Below, in pieces: positions 29,970 through 42,717 of a stretch of 64,000 nucleotides of DNA. The stretch comes from Tyto alba (taxonomy: Eukaryota > Chordata > Aves > Strigiformes > Tytonidae). The stretch is taken from NCBI RefSeq assembly GCF_018691265.1, contig NW_024881313.1, positions 35,643,518-35,707,517 on the forward strand, in the 5' to 3' direction. The notes beneath the pieces were generated by a model that did no database searches, was not told where the DNA came from, and saw nothing but the letters and a program-made list of their open reading frames with translations. Position numbers and translations under genes: made by a program. The first letter of the stretch is position 1, and every line of letters starts with the position of its first letter.

Positions 29970-30420
29970 TCCCCATTCGTCCCAGCTTTGCTACATCCAT
30001 AACTTTATTTGGTATTTCTGAAGCCATTACCTAGGCCTTATGTGGAATCACTGATACACTTAGCTCAGTGCTTTTGGCCTTGCAAGATTCTGCTCCACAG
30101 AATGGTTCTCAGTGCTCTCCTCCAGTTATCTGTGAGGGCCAGCCGTTTCTCATGTAACACCCTGTGAACCCCCTGCAAAATCCAGCCATCCCTCGCAGCA
30201 TTATTTGTAGCCTTTGTCAGCTTCTCATGCTGTTACCATGCCTGACAGCTTTTGATGTCACATCCAGTCCACATCCAGGTGTGTTCCATGTGCTGTTCAG
30301 TTAGCTTACATGACGTGGCAGGGGAACCCCAAGAATGCAGTCTCAGGAACAGACACCCTGCCCTGACTCCTCCTGAGGCTGTCACAGGTGAGCCGTTAGC
30401 CCCTGGGCTGGGGGTGAAGC
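29970..30420. other. Unassigned sequence
   Basis: Overlapping open frames on both strands at 30233-30526 show no similarity that I recognise. It may be part of the LTR-like element that follows. Confidence 0.3.
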
Positions 30421-30960
30421 CTGTCATCAAGGGGAAGGTTCTCCAGACCATCTTTGGACTAAGGGAGATTACTTCCAGGGGGATATGGCACACATAATGG
30501 GATGAAGCATGTGGGGATTTTTGCAAGACTTAACATGAGATGCTAAGCGGAGGAATGATATGGTGGGAAAAGAGAAGGGTCAAGGTGGGTTGGGGAGGAA
30601 CAAGGATGGGATAATAGAGGTATAAGGTGATAAAAGGGTGTTGGTCACATGTAAACAGGCTGCTGATCAGTACACTCATCTAGCCATGTCCTGTGTCTCA
30701 TAAACACAGTTTCATTAAACTCAATTTCTAATGATTTTCCTGGATGAAGGACTCTCTGTGGTGTCTATATGGAGGTCTAAGTGCCAGCAACTGGTGTGGG
30801 GACTATGGGTCATAAGGGCTTGTATATCTGTGGTGCCAGCAGCTGGAGCTAGTGAGGGTGCGTGTGTCAGTGCGTGGCAAACATTAAGCCAGGTTAGTCC
30901 ATGAGTAGGATAAGTGGTGTAGGAGCCAGGTATATACGTGTGTGTTTCTGTGAGTGAGAA
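30420..30960 (+). mobile_element. Possible LTR fragment
   Basis: A purine-rich stretch is followed by GTGTCTCATAAACACAGTTT (resembling a decayed LTR polyA region), then by two related segments containing GTGCCAGCAACTGG at 30781 and GTGCCAGCAGCTGG at 30833. This recalls avian ERVL-type U5 sequence, but no coding region, primer-binding site or duplication was found. Both ends are uncertain. Confidence 0.35.
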
Positions 30961-33900
30961 ACTGATTTCGTATTAGAAATACATTTATGTACTGGTGTAT
31001 ACTTTTTTTCATTTGGCTTTAAAATGAGACATGATATTTACGGGGTTTCACAACTAACATGTAACTGTAAATTATATATCAAAATACAATTAAGCAAAAT
31101 TAATTTAGACTATGTAACCAATCTGCTAGTGAGAAGTTTTCTTTTCATTTTACTGCATAATGCAGAATACACAAACCTAAGCTGTTTGTTACTGGAATCT
31201 ACTTAATTTAAACTTCAGTGATTTCTTTATGACTTGATTGCTCTAAGTAGGTCTCTACAGACCTGGGATGTGTTAAATATGTGAAGGCACAATAAAGAGT
31301 ATATGGCACAGATCTTTCAGTCTGCATTGGAATGTCTTTGTAGCACTGAATGAAAAAGTTAATAAAATGTTCATTATGTAGATGTGCAGTTTTTTTTACT
31401 TCTGAACACTGATGTCTAAATACGTGACATAAAATCGAGCCCCTTAAGAACTTGCTGTGCTGAAATGGGAAGGTCCATCTCTTCCTCCTGCCTTGTTTCT
31501 TGCCATATGGTCTCACCTGCTTCTTTGTACAGGCTCTGAAAATCATCCAGTTTTATACCTGCCTGATTCAGCTTTCTAAAATGACAGAGAAATAACCAGC
31601 AAAAATATGAATGTATTTTCCCTGGGCTAGTAAATCAAATAATTTTACCATGTGAGAGGAGAAGCTCCAGACCTCAAGGCAAGTGAGGGCCTTGTTGCCA
31701 GGAATAGAGGGATAACAAGTCACTTTTTTTTTGTAGAAACAAGCTGTTAAAGCAGCTCAGCCGTATAGGTAACATTACCCTTGGTATAGCTGATGGAGCT
31801 TGCCCAATCATCAGTGTTGAGCTATGTGAGTACCCGTAACTGGAGCGCGCATGAGCCAATACCCTAGAGCTGTGTGCTTCTCTGATAAATTATCCTTGCC
31901 AGTTGCTCAAAGGTGTTCCTTCCAGACCGCAGCTGCTAAAGGAAATGCTGTTCTTTATCAATATTGCTCTTCATTATTTTATTTGTCATCATCACTGTAA
32001 TACAGGTGTATCTTTGTGAATTGTGTTAAACAACATAGTTAACATATGGCATGACCCATCTATTCTCTTGCTCACTGTTTCACAAAGGGAGCATTGTGCA
32101 TTTAGTAGAGCTTGCGGTTTTGCTAGGAATTCAGGGTGAGAGTGAGAGCATAGACTTTGACATTTAAGGCAGAAGTTTGGAGAAATGTAGACATCCATGT
32201 CCCAGAGAGAGAGATTTGAATTGGCAGGTTTCCAGCAACACATACCATTGACAGAATTTAAATTCATTCAGTACCTAAGCAGAAGTACTTCATTCATTGC
32301 AGAAGCATTCTTTGTCTAAGCATATAAGCAGAAACTAGGTACTTAAGTAGTCATGATTCAATGCAGGAGTTGTAGTACTTGGGGAAAGGTAAACAAACCG
32401 TTCTCCTCCAGGGTTAACTTCTTCTTTGGCAGAGTTTACCTGTTTACCTGTTTGGTGCCTGATTTGTCCCTTTTTTAAATGGTAGATTTTGCATTAGTCT
32501 GTGCATCAGAACTGGCAAGCACATGATCCGTAAATCTGTTAGAACTGTGAAGCTATAAATGAAAGCATGTTATATGTATGAGAAAACCTGTACGTCCATC
32601 GTTATAAAATAAGTTAAACATCTATCTGAAGAAATTCATACACTTATTGTTTATAAATTTGTATACAGAAGTATGCTTACTGCAAATATTTAAAAATTCT
32701 TTTTTTCATTTTTTTTTCATGGTTCTTTATCATACATGAATATGGAAATTTCATATTGAGAATATTCATCACTCTCCACTTTTTCAGATAGGCACATGGA
32801 ACAACCTAATCAAGCTCTGAGATAATTTTACAAAGTTAGAAAGGACAGTGACTGGGGCCAGACAGCTGTCAAGAGTATGATTCAGATTTGTCTAAATCCT
32901 CTTGGACTTTGATTCTTTATGTATCACATGACCACAACTTTTCTGACATACTGTTTATAACTTAGGGAAATGACTTTTCTGCTCTGCTGAACTTAGCCAT
33001 TCCTTCTATTGTTTAGGTTAACACTACATTCTTGAGCAATATTCTGTCTCTATCAAATCCAAGAGTTCTACATGTAAGGGTGTCTGTAAGGCAGGTTGGC
33101 TGCTGTCTCAAGGTTTTCTCATGCATTTTCATTTAATTGTCAAGTACAGCACCCTTTTTCAGTGCTTAAACCAAGTTCTTACACTCTGCAAAAGATGAAT
33201 TTGATTCACCACTTTCAATGAGTTATCCCATTATTCTTCAGGGAGAGAACAGTGTACCACTGTTGCCTTAACTCATTTAAATCTCACAATGTTCTCTTAC
33301 CTTCAGTCACCACAAGCTCTTCAAGAACCATGTGAACCTATTAGGAACTGGCAGTAATGACAGTAGCACTGTGCTTTGTGCTTGAGGACCTTGGCATAGC
33401 CTTTAACACCAAAACAAGCATTTTGAGTTCTTGCTCAAGATGTGAAAGCCATCTTCTTTTTCCTTTCTATTCCCATCTTTCTGCATCAGCACATGTTCAG
33501 TGAAAAGATGTCAGGTCTGTTATTCCAGACAAGTAAGTGTTTAGGATCATATCCTGAAGTTGCACAATTCAGTTTGAGCCTCTGTTCTTCTGCAGTCCTT
33601 TTTCTTGAATTTCTCAGGGCAGGAATGAACCTTCTGCTGCAGGTGAGTATCTTACCTGGAAATATCAAAACCCATCTAAAAATAGTTCAAGGGCAAGGTT
33701 CCTAATAACTATTTGCTAGTATCAGAGCATAGAGAAGGCTGGGAAACCACCGAGGATTTAATGAACTTGAACACGGTAATTCAGAAACTGTTATTAAAGT
33801 TTGTAATTGGTAATCCTCACTAGGAAGACTGGCTTACTATCTTCTTGTCTTAGTCAAGTTGAATTATGTTTGTTTATCATGGGTCAGAACCACATCCAGT

Positions 33901-36900
33901 AGAGAGCTCTATTGCTCAATTGTTTTGTAATGTTCAGACTTTTCAAAAAGGTCGTATTACTTGTCACATACTTGAGGGTGAAAAAATTAATTGCTTCACT
34001 TTGCATCGATTGCAGCACGTTTACAAAGGAGGCATCCGGACAAAGTTTCAGATGACAAAAAAAATTTCATTCTGAGTCTATTAGTAAATAAAATGGGCTG
34101 TACCCAGTCTTTATTCCTTAGTCCAACTGGCAAGACACATCTCATGTTCATGTGATTAAACTCTTTCATGTCTAAACCAGTGTGTTTAACACAATTGGCC
34201 ATTGGAATTGTTTCTGGCCCATATTATGCATTAAAATGTGACCAAGTATTATCTGAGACTGTGGTGGCTGACATGGGGAAAAGCCACACCAGGAATTGTG
34301 CAAACAGTTTCACAATTTAATGTAGACAGCAGAAGGAAATGCCAAGCCCTTAGCTCTGGTGCAGTTTAGTTCTTGGCGTAGAAGGAGCTTTGGGTCTGAA
34401 GATAAACGTAGAAAAGTTCTCTCTGAGCCAGCTAAACCTCTGGAGTTCTGGCTTTGACTTGGACTCGATGATACTGAAGACGCAGAGCATGAAGTTGATC
34501 AGTGTACCAACTCTCCTGATCACTTCTTCAGTTGATAAACATGAGTATGTCACTTCTGTAGAAAATCCAGGGTTTTCTTTATCAATAGCAAACGTGGAGA
34601 AGAATTGTATCAGAATGCCTTTTAAATTATCTTTGCTACCCTAGCAAATAGTCACAATTGCCTCCTTGTGTGGTTGGAAGGTTTATCCCAGTGATCTGAA
34701 AGCTCAAAGTTTGTCATGCTTGTGAATAACCCAAATCCTTACATGAAAAAGTTCTGTCAACCACACACGGTAACAGGTAATATCATTGCTATAATATCAA
34801 TAAAAAAAGTACTGCAAGGTTCCCATCTTCTTTACCAGCAAGAATTATCGGTGACTTACTTGCCAAGAGCTTCAAACATACTCGTGAAAGTGTTAATTTA
34901 AAGCTGACAATCATGAAATGGGGTATGGGGGAAGAAGGGATGGGCAATTGTATCCTAAGCAACGTAGCTCAAACAAGGACCAAGAGCAAGGGCCTGAGAT
35001 GCAGGCCCAGTGAATATGGCCCCAGATGAGGCTTCTCTGTTTTTTTTTTTTTTTTCCTTATTTGACATTTTCTCACAAGGTAGCAGTTTCCACAGAAGTC
35101 TGATCCAAGGTTGCAGCTCTGCTATATCAGAGCTGACCCTGAACGCAGGCAGGTGAACACCCAGGGGTAGTGAGGACAGCATTGCATCTGCTGTTGCACT
35201 CACAACCCTTGCCAAAGAAGGTTTGCCAGTAGAGATTCAGCTGATCCTAGTCTGGTCAAGGACCTTCTGGATTTAGGGAATCCAATGAGTCCAAGAGCCC
35301 TGGCCTTCCTTCCAGATCTTCCTGTACTTGATTCAGGCCAGACTTGCCACCCCAGGCTCAGCTGTCCCTGTTTAATGGTGCTCGTGTTGGTTGTCATTCT
35401 AGATGAGAGTATACCTGCAACTTCTCAGCAAGAGAAATTCCAATCCCCAGTCAAAAATTGCTTTGCTGTGCAACCAAATACACATGTTCTTCAACTGCTG
35501 TCATCTCAGATGTTTTTGTCACTTTGGCTGAAATACCAGACACTGCAAAGACAGTTAACTGAAGCTAAACTAGACGAGCAGCTCCACCGACTAGTTGTGA
35601 TTACTTAGCCATGACTCCGACACTGACAACTGCAGGCACTCAGCCTTTTTCTGCTCCTTACGTTGAGTTTTCTTGAAATTGGTTGAAATTATATTCTTTG
35701 AGATGTTTTTGTACGTACATTCCTACATCTCTTGCTTTGAGACCATAAGTATTTTTCCAGAAATTCTGATGTTGAAACATGTATTGTGGGTTGTGTACCT
35801 TTCTTTTTACACCAGCATGAATGACTCGAGAAAGAAGAAAGGAAAAACAAAGGAGGGTGTCTTATAGGTATCCCCCGTGCATACTACTGAGATAAAAATT
35901 TGCCAGTCTTGAGTGTGTGAGTATACATACAGGAAAAGCACTAATGAACATATTGACAACACACTTAGATATAGAATATTAATATCTAACATTTTTTTTT
36001 AATTTTAATGTCTTTTTATTTTAAAAGTAAAGGAAAATGTACCACTTCTGAAAACTTCCATGCTTCCAAGACCAGGAGTAGGTTGAAAGCTATAGAACAG
36101 ATGTGCAAATAGTAGCAGTTTAAGATGATTAATTTATAGTCTGGGAAACAGTGTGATTTATGAGATATTTAGAAAAACAAAAGCATAATCACTCTGCTTA
36201 CATATAAGATAGTTAGAATTTTTAGACAAAGATGCATATTGCTTTATATTAGTCACTACTTGAGAAACTAGGAAATACCACGTAGAATTTAATGTTACAG
36301 TATTTCAAATAAACAGGAAGCAGCACAACAGGGTGTAAGAACAGCAGAAAAATTATTAAAGGAGTTTTTTCTTTGTTTGCAAGAAGGCCCAAATCAGCTA
36401 AACATGTTACAAAAATACAGTTTAACAGCTAATACAAACATACACAATGTAGAAAATGTTCTCAGCCTACTTGTAGAAATGGAAAAAAAATAGGTAAAAA
36501 ACTCTTTAGATCTTTTTTATACACATTCCTTCCTGTTTTAAATTACTAATGGGCTCCTGCTTTGCTTTTCTACCTATTTTTTCTCCACAGTGAATAGCAT
36601 TTTCTTCTTAACTTTAAGCTAAAAGCTTTGAAATTAAATTAATAAGCATACTAAAATACTTACATATGAATGTATTTACTACTTTTTTCAATGTTGAGTA
36701 CATGCTAAAGGAGATAGAATGTATGCTATTTATCTTCTACTTTTTCCTCTTTACTTAAGGTCAAAGTGAACTTTTCCAGTAAACACACTGGGTGAGATTC
36801 TGATGTCATTAATATTAAATTTTCCCCTTGATTTCAGTGGAGTTAGAAGTACCCATATTTATAGACCTTTATAGACTAATTTTTCTAAAGCATACAGTTT

Positions 36901-38980
36901 ATTTGCTTGTAGAAAATCACACCCATAACTCCTAAGAGTTATGAAAACTGTGGATTTCAGTAAACTGCTTTCTAGTGCTACGGTTACTTGAAAAACTTAA
37001 AGAGATTGAATTATGTACTGAATGTTCTACAGAATTTGGAGGCAAGATCAAGCTACCATGATGTTAAAAGTAAATAAATAGAACATTATTTCTCAAGACT
37101 TACTCTTTCAGTTCTGTGCTGTGCATAAATAATTTGAATTACTGATGTTTTGTTCCTTTCCCAAGATTTTCAATATAGTCAAATCAATATTGGGAAATAG
37201 CAGTGTGAAACTACAACTAGCTGAATGCTCTAGTCCTGATCCAGCAAAATGTTTAATTACATGCTTCCTCTGTGCGAAAATGTATACTTCATGATTTTAA
37301 TAGATCTGTATGAATGCTCAAAACTAATCATCAATCATTAAACATATTAAAGCGAGTAACATATTTTGCTACTTAATGGAGCCCTTTGACCTTGATTGGA
37401 TTAGCAGTGTTTTGAGTCACTGAGAGTTGAATCATCTAAATTCTTCATACTGCACTGAGAAAACGTTGTCACATTGACAGCACCCAGATGTAAAAGGTTA
37501 TTCCTGGAAATTGTATCTTCGCCTGTAACATGGAAGATGGTTCTCCTTTTGTATTTTCTGTTCTCAATGTTCAGACAAGGTGAAAAGCTTTTATGGGTGT
37601 TTTAATTACAAGAACTTTTTATTCATGTATACCATCTAGTTTGTCAATGGCATGTTGCCTTAATAAAATGATTTCATATATAAATTCCTCTATATTATGA
37701 GATTCTAGGAGCCTATCTGTAGGTATTCAGGAGTGAGATGAGTACGGGTACATGTTCAGTGGGTTTTAATGCTATATGGGGTATATATAATAAATGGTAG
37801 CACTGAGAGTTATTCTACAATCTGTTAACAACCTGCTTGGGTTTGTGTTAGCGTTTTGTAATAGGGCAGTGCAAGATGCAATACGATCACTAACATATGA
37901 AGGGATATTGCTGTAGTTCATTGGATATATATTTTCTTAGAAGGAAAGCATTCAAATCTGTGTGTGTATTATAATTTTCCTGCACCTCAGCTGCCTGATA
38001 AATTTATCAGGTAGCATTTTTCATGTATGTGTACATCACAGTGTATACTAACTCTAGTGTTACTCAGTCACTTGCCTTTTCCGTCAAACATCATCATGTG
38101 AAACATCAGTAAATATGGGCTAAGTGTGTGTATTTCATGAGACCAACCTTAAATTTAATTATTTTTTTTTTTTTTTTTTTTTGCTAACGTGAATATACAG
38201 GCATTACCTCATGACATTTTACATTTCCAGTGTTGAAATGTGAAGTTTTCTCACTGGTTTTATGTTTCCTTCTTCCTAAGAATTTCTTTTGAGTCAGATA
38301 TATTTTAGATGAAACTTCAGATATGCTTCCAGATACAGAGATAAATGGTGTGGTCTAACAAATTACCCATTTTGTATCATGCTTACCTTTTTACAGCTCG
38401 ATAGTACTCATACTGAAATAAAGGTTTCATCCTGTAGCAATAAAAAGAGGAAAGAGTTAAGTAATTTGTCCCTTTATCCTCATTTATTGATGATTAAGTC
38501 AACTGTGGTATATTTATTAAGAACTGTACATCAGATCAAGGCTTTCTCAGTGTATTCAGGATAGTGTATCCATAGACATTTTTACTTACATAATAGAATA
38601 GTTGTCCTAACTTGTTGCCAAATGATGACAAACTAGGAGTATTTATGAGTTACTAGTGTGTCGGTCAACTCAAACTCGGCTATGAACGAGAGGAACATAG
38701 AGAAAAAATAATGAAAAATTAAATACTCTATGTGCATTGGAAGGAATCTTCTCTTGTCCTATTTAATACCTTTAAAACCATCCCTGTTGAGAAGAGGAGA
38801 ATGTGATTTACATTAACACATACTTAACTTAACAGTGTGCTTAATACTATCCTGAATGGAGATGTTATGTGGAATTGCTGCTATACAGAAGAAAGGGAAC
38901 CTTGGCATTACCACTGCAAAAATAAAACTGAGGCTTTCCTTTCTAGAGACATAGTCAATTAAAAAAGATATATTTAGGGC
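30960..38980. other. AT-rich gene-free stretch
   Basis: Eight kilobases without a recognisable exon, RNA gene or well-defined repeat. Many short open frames exist on both strands, none with protein-like similarity. Several homopolymer runs occur, for example a T tract at 38162-38182. Confidence 0.4.
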
Positions 38981-38984
38981 TGAA

Positions 38985-39160
38985 CTGTGTCATGCCAAAG
39001 ATCCATCTAGTCAGTAGCCTAGTGACAACGGCCAATAGCAGATACTTAGGAAAGGTGTGTAAGAGCAGAGCAGACATAAAGCTGCACAGTAAACCCTCCC
39101 AGTGTCTGGAAGTTAGTTTGTGCTTTAGGGCCTCCCTGAAGGATGACTATATCCTCATCT
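38985..39160 (+). repeat. Possible old interspersed repeat
   Basis: The phrase CCAAAGATCCATCTAGTCAG followed by GGCCAATAGCAGATACTTAG and GTGTGTAAGAGCAGAGCAG resembles an old repeat common in reptile and bird genomes. I cannot name the family with certainty, and the limits are approximate. Confidence 0.3.
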
Positions 39161-39373
39161 CTGAGCTCAGTAGCTCCCAATGGATCTCATCAAGTCTGCC
39201 TAAATCTCATTTGCTTGTAAAGTCCTGGAATCTTTCTGCACCACCCATCCTATCCCTCACAACCTCCCTTATCCTTCCCATCACTCTTAAAATAATCTAC
39301 TCACTCAGAAAATGTTGCTGTCATCAAAATATTTAATTCTGATGCTCTCAGAGCAAGGACAAAAAGGCTATAT

Positions 39374-39451
39374 ACTAATTAACTAAACAGCATGAGATCA
39401 CTAATTGACTAAACAGTACTAGAGCACTAATTAACTAATCAGTGCTGGAAC
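39374..39451. repeat. 26-bp tandem repeat, three diverged copies
   Basis: Three 26-base units begin at 39374, 39400 and 39426, sharing the core ACTAATTAACTAAACAG with a few substitutions per copy. It lies in gene-free DNA and no function is apparent. Confidence 0.85.
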
Positions 39452-40573
39452 AACAACTCAGACATTGTCTTGCTTTTTCTGCACAGTTAGATGTTAGCAC
39501 AGTCTAGCATAACACTGGTTTGCACCAGCCCATGTTCCCCATAGCAACTTTATGTATGGTTTGGAAAGTTAGTATGGTCAAGAGACCATGCTCTGTAGGC
39601 AGTGTGGATGAGACCTCTCTGGTTTTGAGTATAAGAGTTTTTGACATATGGACACAAACAGGGCTACCTGACTTGGCTTTGTGGTGTGAATGACGTCCCA
39701 TTTTGATTACTGGCAAAGACTTGGAGCACAGAAATCCATTTTTGCCTACACTTGTGAGAAACCCTGAGATGGCTCTGGCTTGAGATGATCCTTCAAAGAT
39801 TCCAGAACTGTTTATGGTCTGAAACAGATGTCATAGTCCCTGGAGGATTATGAGCCTCTGAGATTTAGCAGTAGGTGAAATGTTGTGTTTTGGATGGCAG
39901 CTCTAGACTTCAGCATCTCAAGACAACCTTCACAATTGGAGCTCCATAGTAATGCTGCGGTGCCAAAAACTAATCAGCCTTCTCATTCTCATTGTCATGA
40001 ATGCCAAGCTCCATGCTTTTTCATTTCCTTCCCTTACAGCTAAATTCCTAACTCATAAATTCCATTTTTTTTCACCCTGGCTTGTACATGGAACAGCTTC
40101 TGGGTCCCAAAGCTCAAATTCCCCTCTCTCCATTCACATATGTCCCATAGGCTGACCTCTTACACAAACCACGTATCTAGACCCTGAAGCAAAACACAGA
40201 CAGTCCCTCAAGATCTCTATGCCTAAACAATGCCTGAAGTGGAGGAATTTTGAAAGCAGCTGTAATTCATCATCCTCAGTGTAATTTATTTCTCTCTTGG
40301 GCATTACAACACAGCCCAACATCAAAGACACTCAGCTGCAAAATGATTATGATACCATGCGCATTGCTGTAGAGTACAGATTATGGACAAACAATTACTC
40401 AGGCTAAACAGCATGATGTCTAAAAGGAGAATAATGAATAACAATGTTCTTCAACAAAATTGCATGTAGGAAACATATAAAGTCTTTGGAAAAATAAATT
40501 AGCAATAGAAAATGAATGAGTCTGCCAGGTCTAACAAGGATGATGAATGTAGTGAAAGTGAGTGAAGAGACTG

Positions 40574-40610
40574 TTTGGCTAGGAGGCCACTTTCTGACCT
40601 CCTAGCCAAA
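40574..40610. repeat. Perfect 13-bp inverted repeat (hairpin)
   Basis: TTTGGCTAGGAGG at 40574-40586 pairs perfectly with CCTCCTAGCCAAA at 40598-40610 across an 11-base spacer. It could form a cruciform or an RNA hairpin. No T-tract or gene end adjoins it. Confidence 0.85.
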
Positions 40611-41344
40611 ACTAACTGGAAGTTAAAAATGATCTATGATGTAAGGGGAAAAAAGTGCTCAATGACTTAAAGAAGGTCTCAGTGCTGAAATATCACACTG
40701 AACTTTTTATGGCTTCCAGTAAAATAAAAAGGATTTGTTAAAAAGGACTGTCGGGATGATATGGAAAATGTCCTGGTCCTACTGTGTCCATTCCATGGAT
40801 AGTGGATCCCATTAGCATACCTGGGTGGGTGATCCTTGCTCTCTTCTCCAGTTCATTTCCTTAACCCTTCCATTTTAACTTGACAATTGGACTCTGGCTG
40901 CAGTTCAAGTTGAAAGTGAGATTTACTTCCCACCCATTGACGGCCTCTGTGTCACAAGAGTATTTCCCCTGATCATAAAAACAAGTCTCTGAGTTTCTAC
41001 CATCTACAAGCATTTCTTGTTTTCTTCCTCACTGGACATGTAAAGCAGGGCTGTATTTTACATTTAACTGAAGAACTTATCCATCTCTTATGATCCCAGA
41101 TAGATGCCTTAAACCATTAAAGAGATATAAATCATGATGCTTCACAAGTATAAAATGATTAGGGGACTACAGTTAATGTGGATATAAAAATGCAAAATAT
41201 ACTTCCCCGTATAAGAAAGTTATCCATTGCAAAGGCTTCTACGTTTTCTTCTGAAGTGCTCCATCAAGGCCATTGTCAAATATGGGATGCAGGTCTTGGC
41301 AGTATCACCTGGTGTCTCCCCTACCTACTGCCTGTCCCAAGCTG

Positions 41345-42030
41345 CTGGAGAGCAGCTTGGCTGAAAAGGACCTCGGGGTCCTGGTGGACACCAAATCAAA
41401 CATGAGCCATCAGTGTGCCCTTACAACAATGAAGGCAAATGGTATCCTGGGCTGCATAAGGCAAAGAATGACCAGCAGGTCAACGGAGGTGATCCTTCCC
41501 CTCTGCTCAGCACTGGAGAGGCTACACCTGGGGTACTGGATGCAGTTCTGGGATCCCCAGTACCAGACAGACATGAGCATATTGGAGAGAGTCCAGCAAA
41601 GGACCACAAAGATGGTGAAGGGACTGGAGCACCTCTCCCATGAGGAATGACTGAGAGAGCTGGGACTGATCAGCCTGGAGAAGGGAAGGCTCAAGGGGGA
41701 TCTCATCAGTGTATATAAATATCGGAAGGTAGGGGGCAAAGAGGACAGAGACAGGCTCTTTTCAGTGGTGCCAAGTGGGAGGACCAGAGACCATGGGAAG
41801 AAACTGAAACACAGAACATTCCCTCTGAACATCAGGAAACACTTTTCTAGTGTGAGGGTGACCGAGCACTGGCACAGGTTGCCCAGGGAGGTTGGGGAGT
41901 CTCCGTCCCTGGAGATATTCAAAAGCCACCTGGACATGGTCCTGGGCAACCAGCTCTAAGTGGTCTTGCTTGAGCAGGAGGGATGGACCAGATGACCCCC
42001 AGATCTCCAATCTCAACAATTCTGTGATTA
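41345..42030 (+). mobile_element. CR1 LINE 3' fragment, plus orientation
   Basis: The segment contains CAGCTTGGCTGAAAAGGACC, GTCCAGCAAAGGACCACAAA, GAGAAGGGAAGGCTCAAGGG and GGTTGCCCAGGGAGGTTGGG in the order of the CR1 3' region, and ends near AACAATTCTGTGATTATGG, a decayed form of the CR1 tail. The frame at 41273-41650 retains LAEKDLGVLVD and RVQQRTTKMVKGLEHLS, the end of the CR1 reverse-transcriptase ORF. It is 5'-truncated and moderately diverged. Confidence 0.9.
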
Positions 42031-42665
42031 TGGAACCTTTTCCATTCTTCAGAGATAGACCAGGTTTCTTCCAGATGCAGCATCCCCCTTGGCCATAGCC
42101 CAGCTCCCCTCCTGCCATTGAGAACCAGAATTTTGGGGCAGGCAGCGCAAAACTCATTCAAAAGGGAGGAGGGAGCAAAAAAGGATCCTAAGAAAGGATC
42201 AGCATGTCCAGCCAAGGTCAGTTTATCATGTCCAGCCAAGGTTGAACCACCCTCGGTGGTCACGCTTCTCCCTGTTTGCTGTTGCTCTTTTTATCTAGTT
42301 GATGAAGATCAGTTCATGTTACCTGGAGTAGCAGACAGCTGGACTGGCAGATAAATTTATTACAAGGGAATACAACATGTGCATCAACAATTGCTAGTCT
42401 GAAGTGTTGGCTTCTCGAGCCTGAGTTTGCCCTGCTTTGTTTTTGACTCGATCTGAGAGCGCTCCAAATTTCTGAGGGTTTTTTCATGCTTCACGGCCCT
42501 GTGGGAACTATGCAGTGTGGAGGTGTTTGTGTAACCTCGAGCGCTACCTTGAACAGGTTGCTGCTCCCCCATTTTTAGAGAACATTTTTGATCAGATCAG
42601 TTTAATGAGTTATGAGTATAGATAAATTGTATTAATCACAAATTTAAACAGCTTCTTATCAGATA
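42031..42665. other. Upstream flank of the elastase-like gene
   Basis: Non-coding. It includes a short direct repeat of CATGTCCAGCCAAGGT at 42207 and 42228. No classical pancreatic PTF1 composite site was recognised, though one may lie further upstream. Confidence 0.35.
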
Positions 42666-42671
42666 TTTTAG

Positions 42672-42679
42672 TATAAAAG
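42672..42679 (+). promoter_or_regulatory. TATA box of the elastase-like gene
   Basis: TATAAAAG lies 46 bases upstream of the start codon, predicting transcription start near 42702 and a 5' UTR of about 15 bases. A strong TATA box with a very short leader is typical of pancreatic protease genes. Confidence 0.75.
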
Positions 42680-42717
42680 GAGTGTTTCTTGGGAAAAATG
42701 CTACCACTTCATTAAAG

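Noticed and set aside
29691..30002. Repeat protein of three 30-residue blocks
   Set aside because: Best explained by the 90-bp tandem repeat having a length divisible by three. There is no promoter, splice or similarity support.
34350..34644. Overlapping frames on both strands suggestive of a small exon
   Set aside because: Neither translation resembles a known family, and no exon chain could be built.
41410..41949. 179-codon minus-strand frame
   Set aside because: Antisense to the plus-strand CR1 fragment; not a gene.
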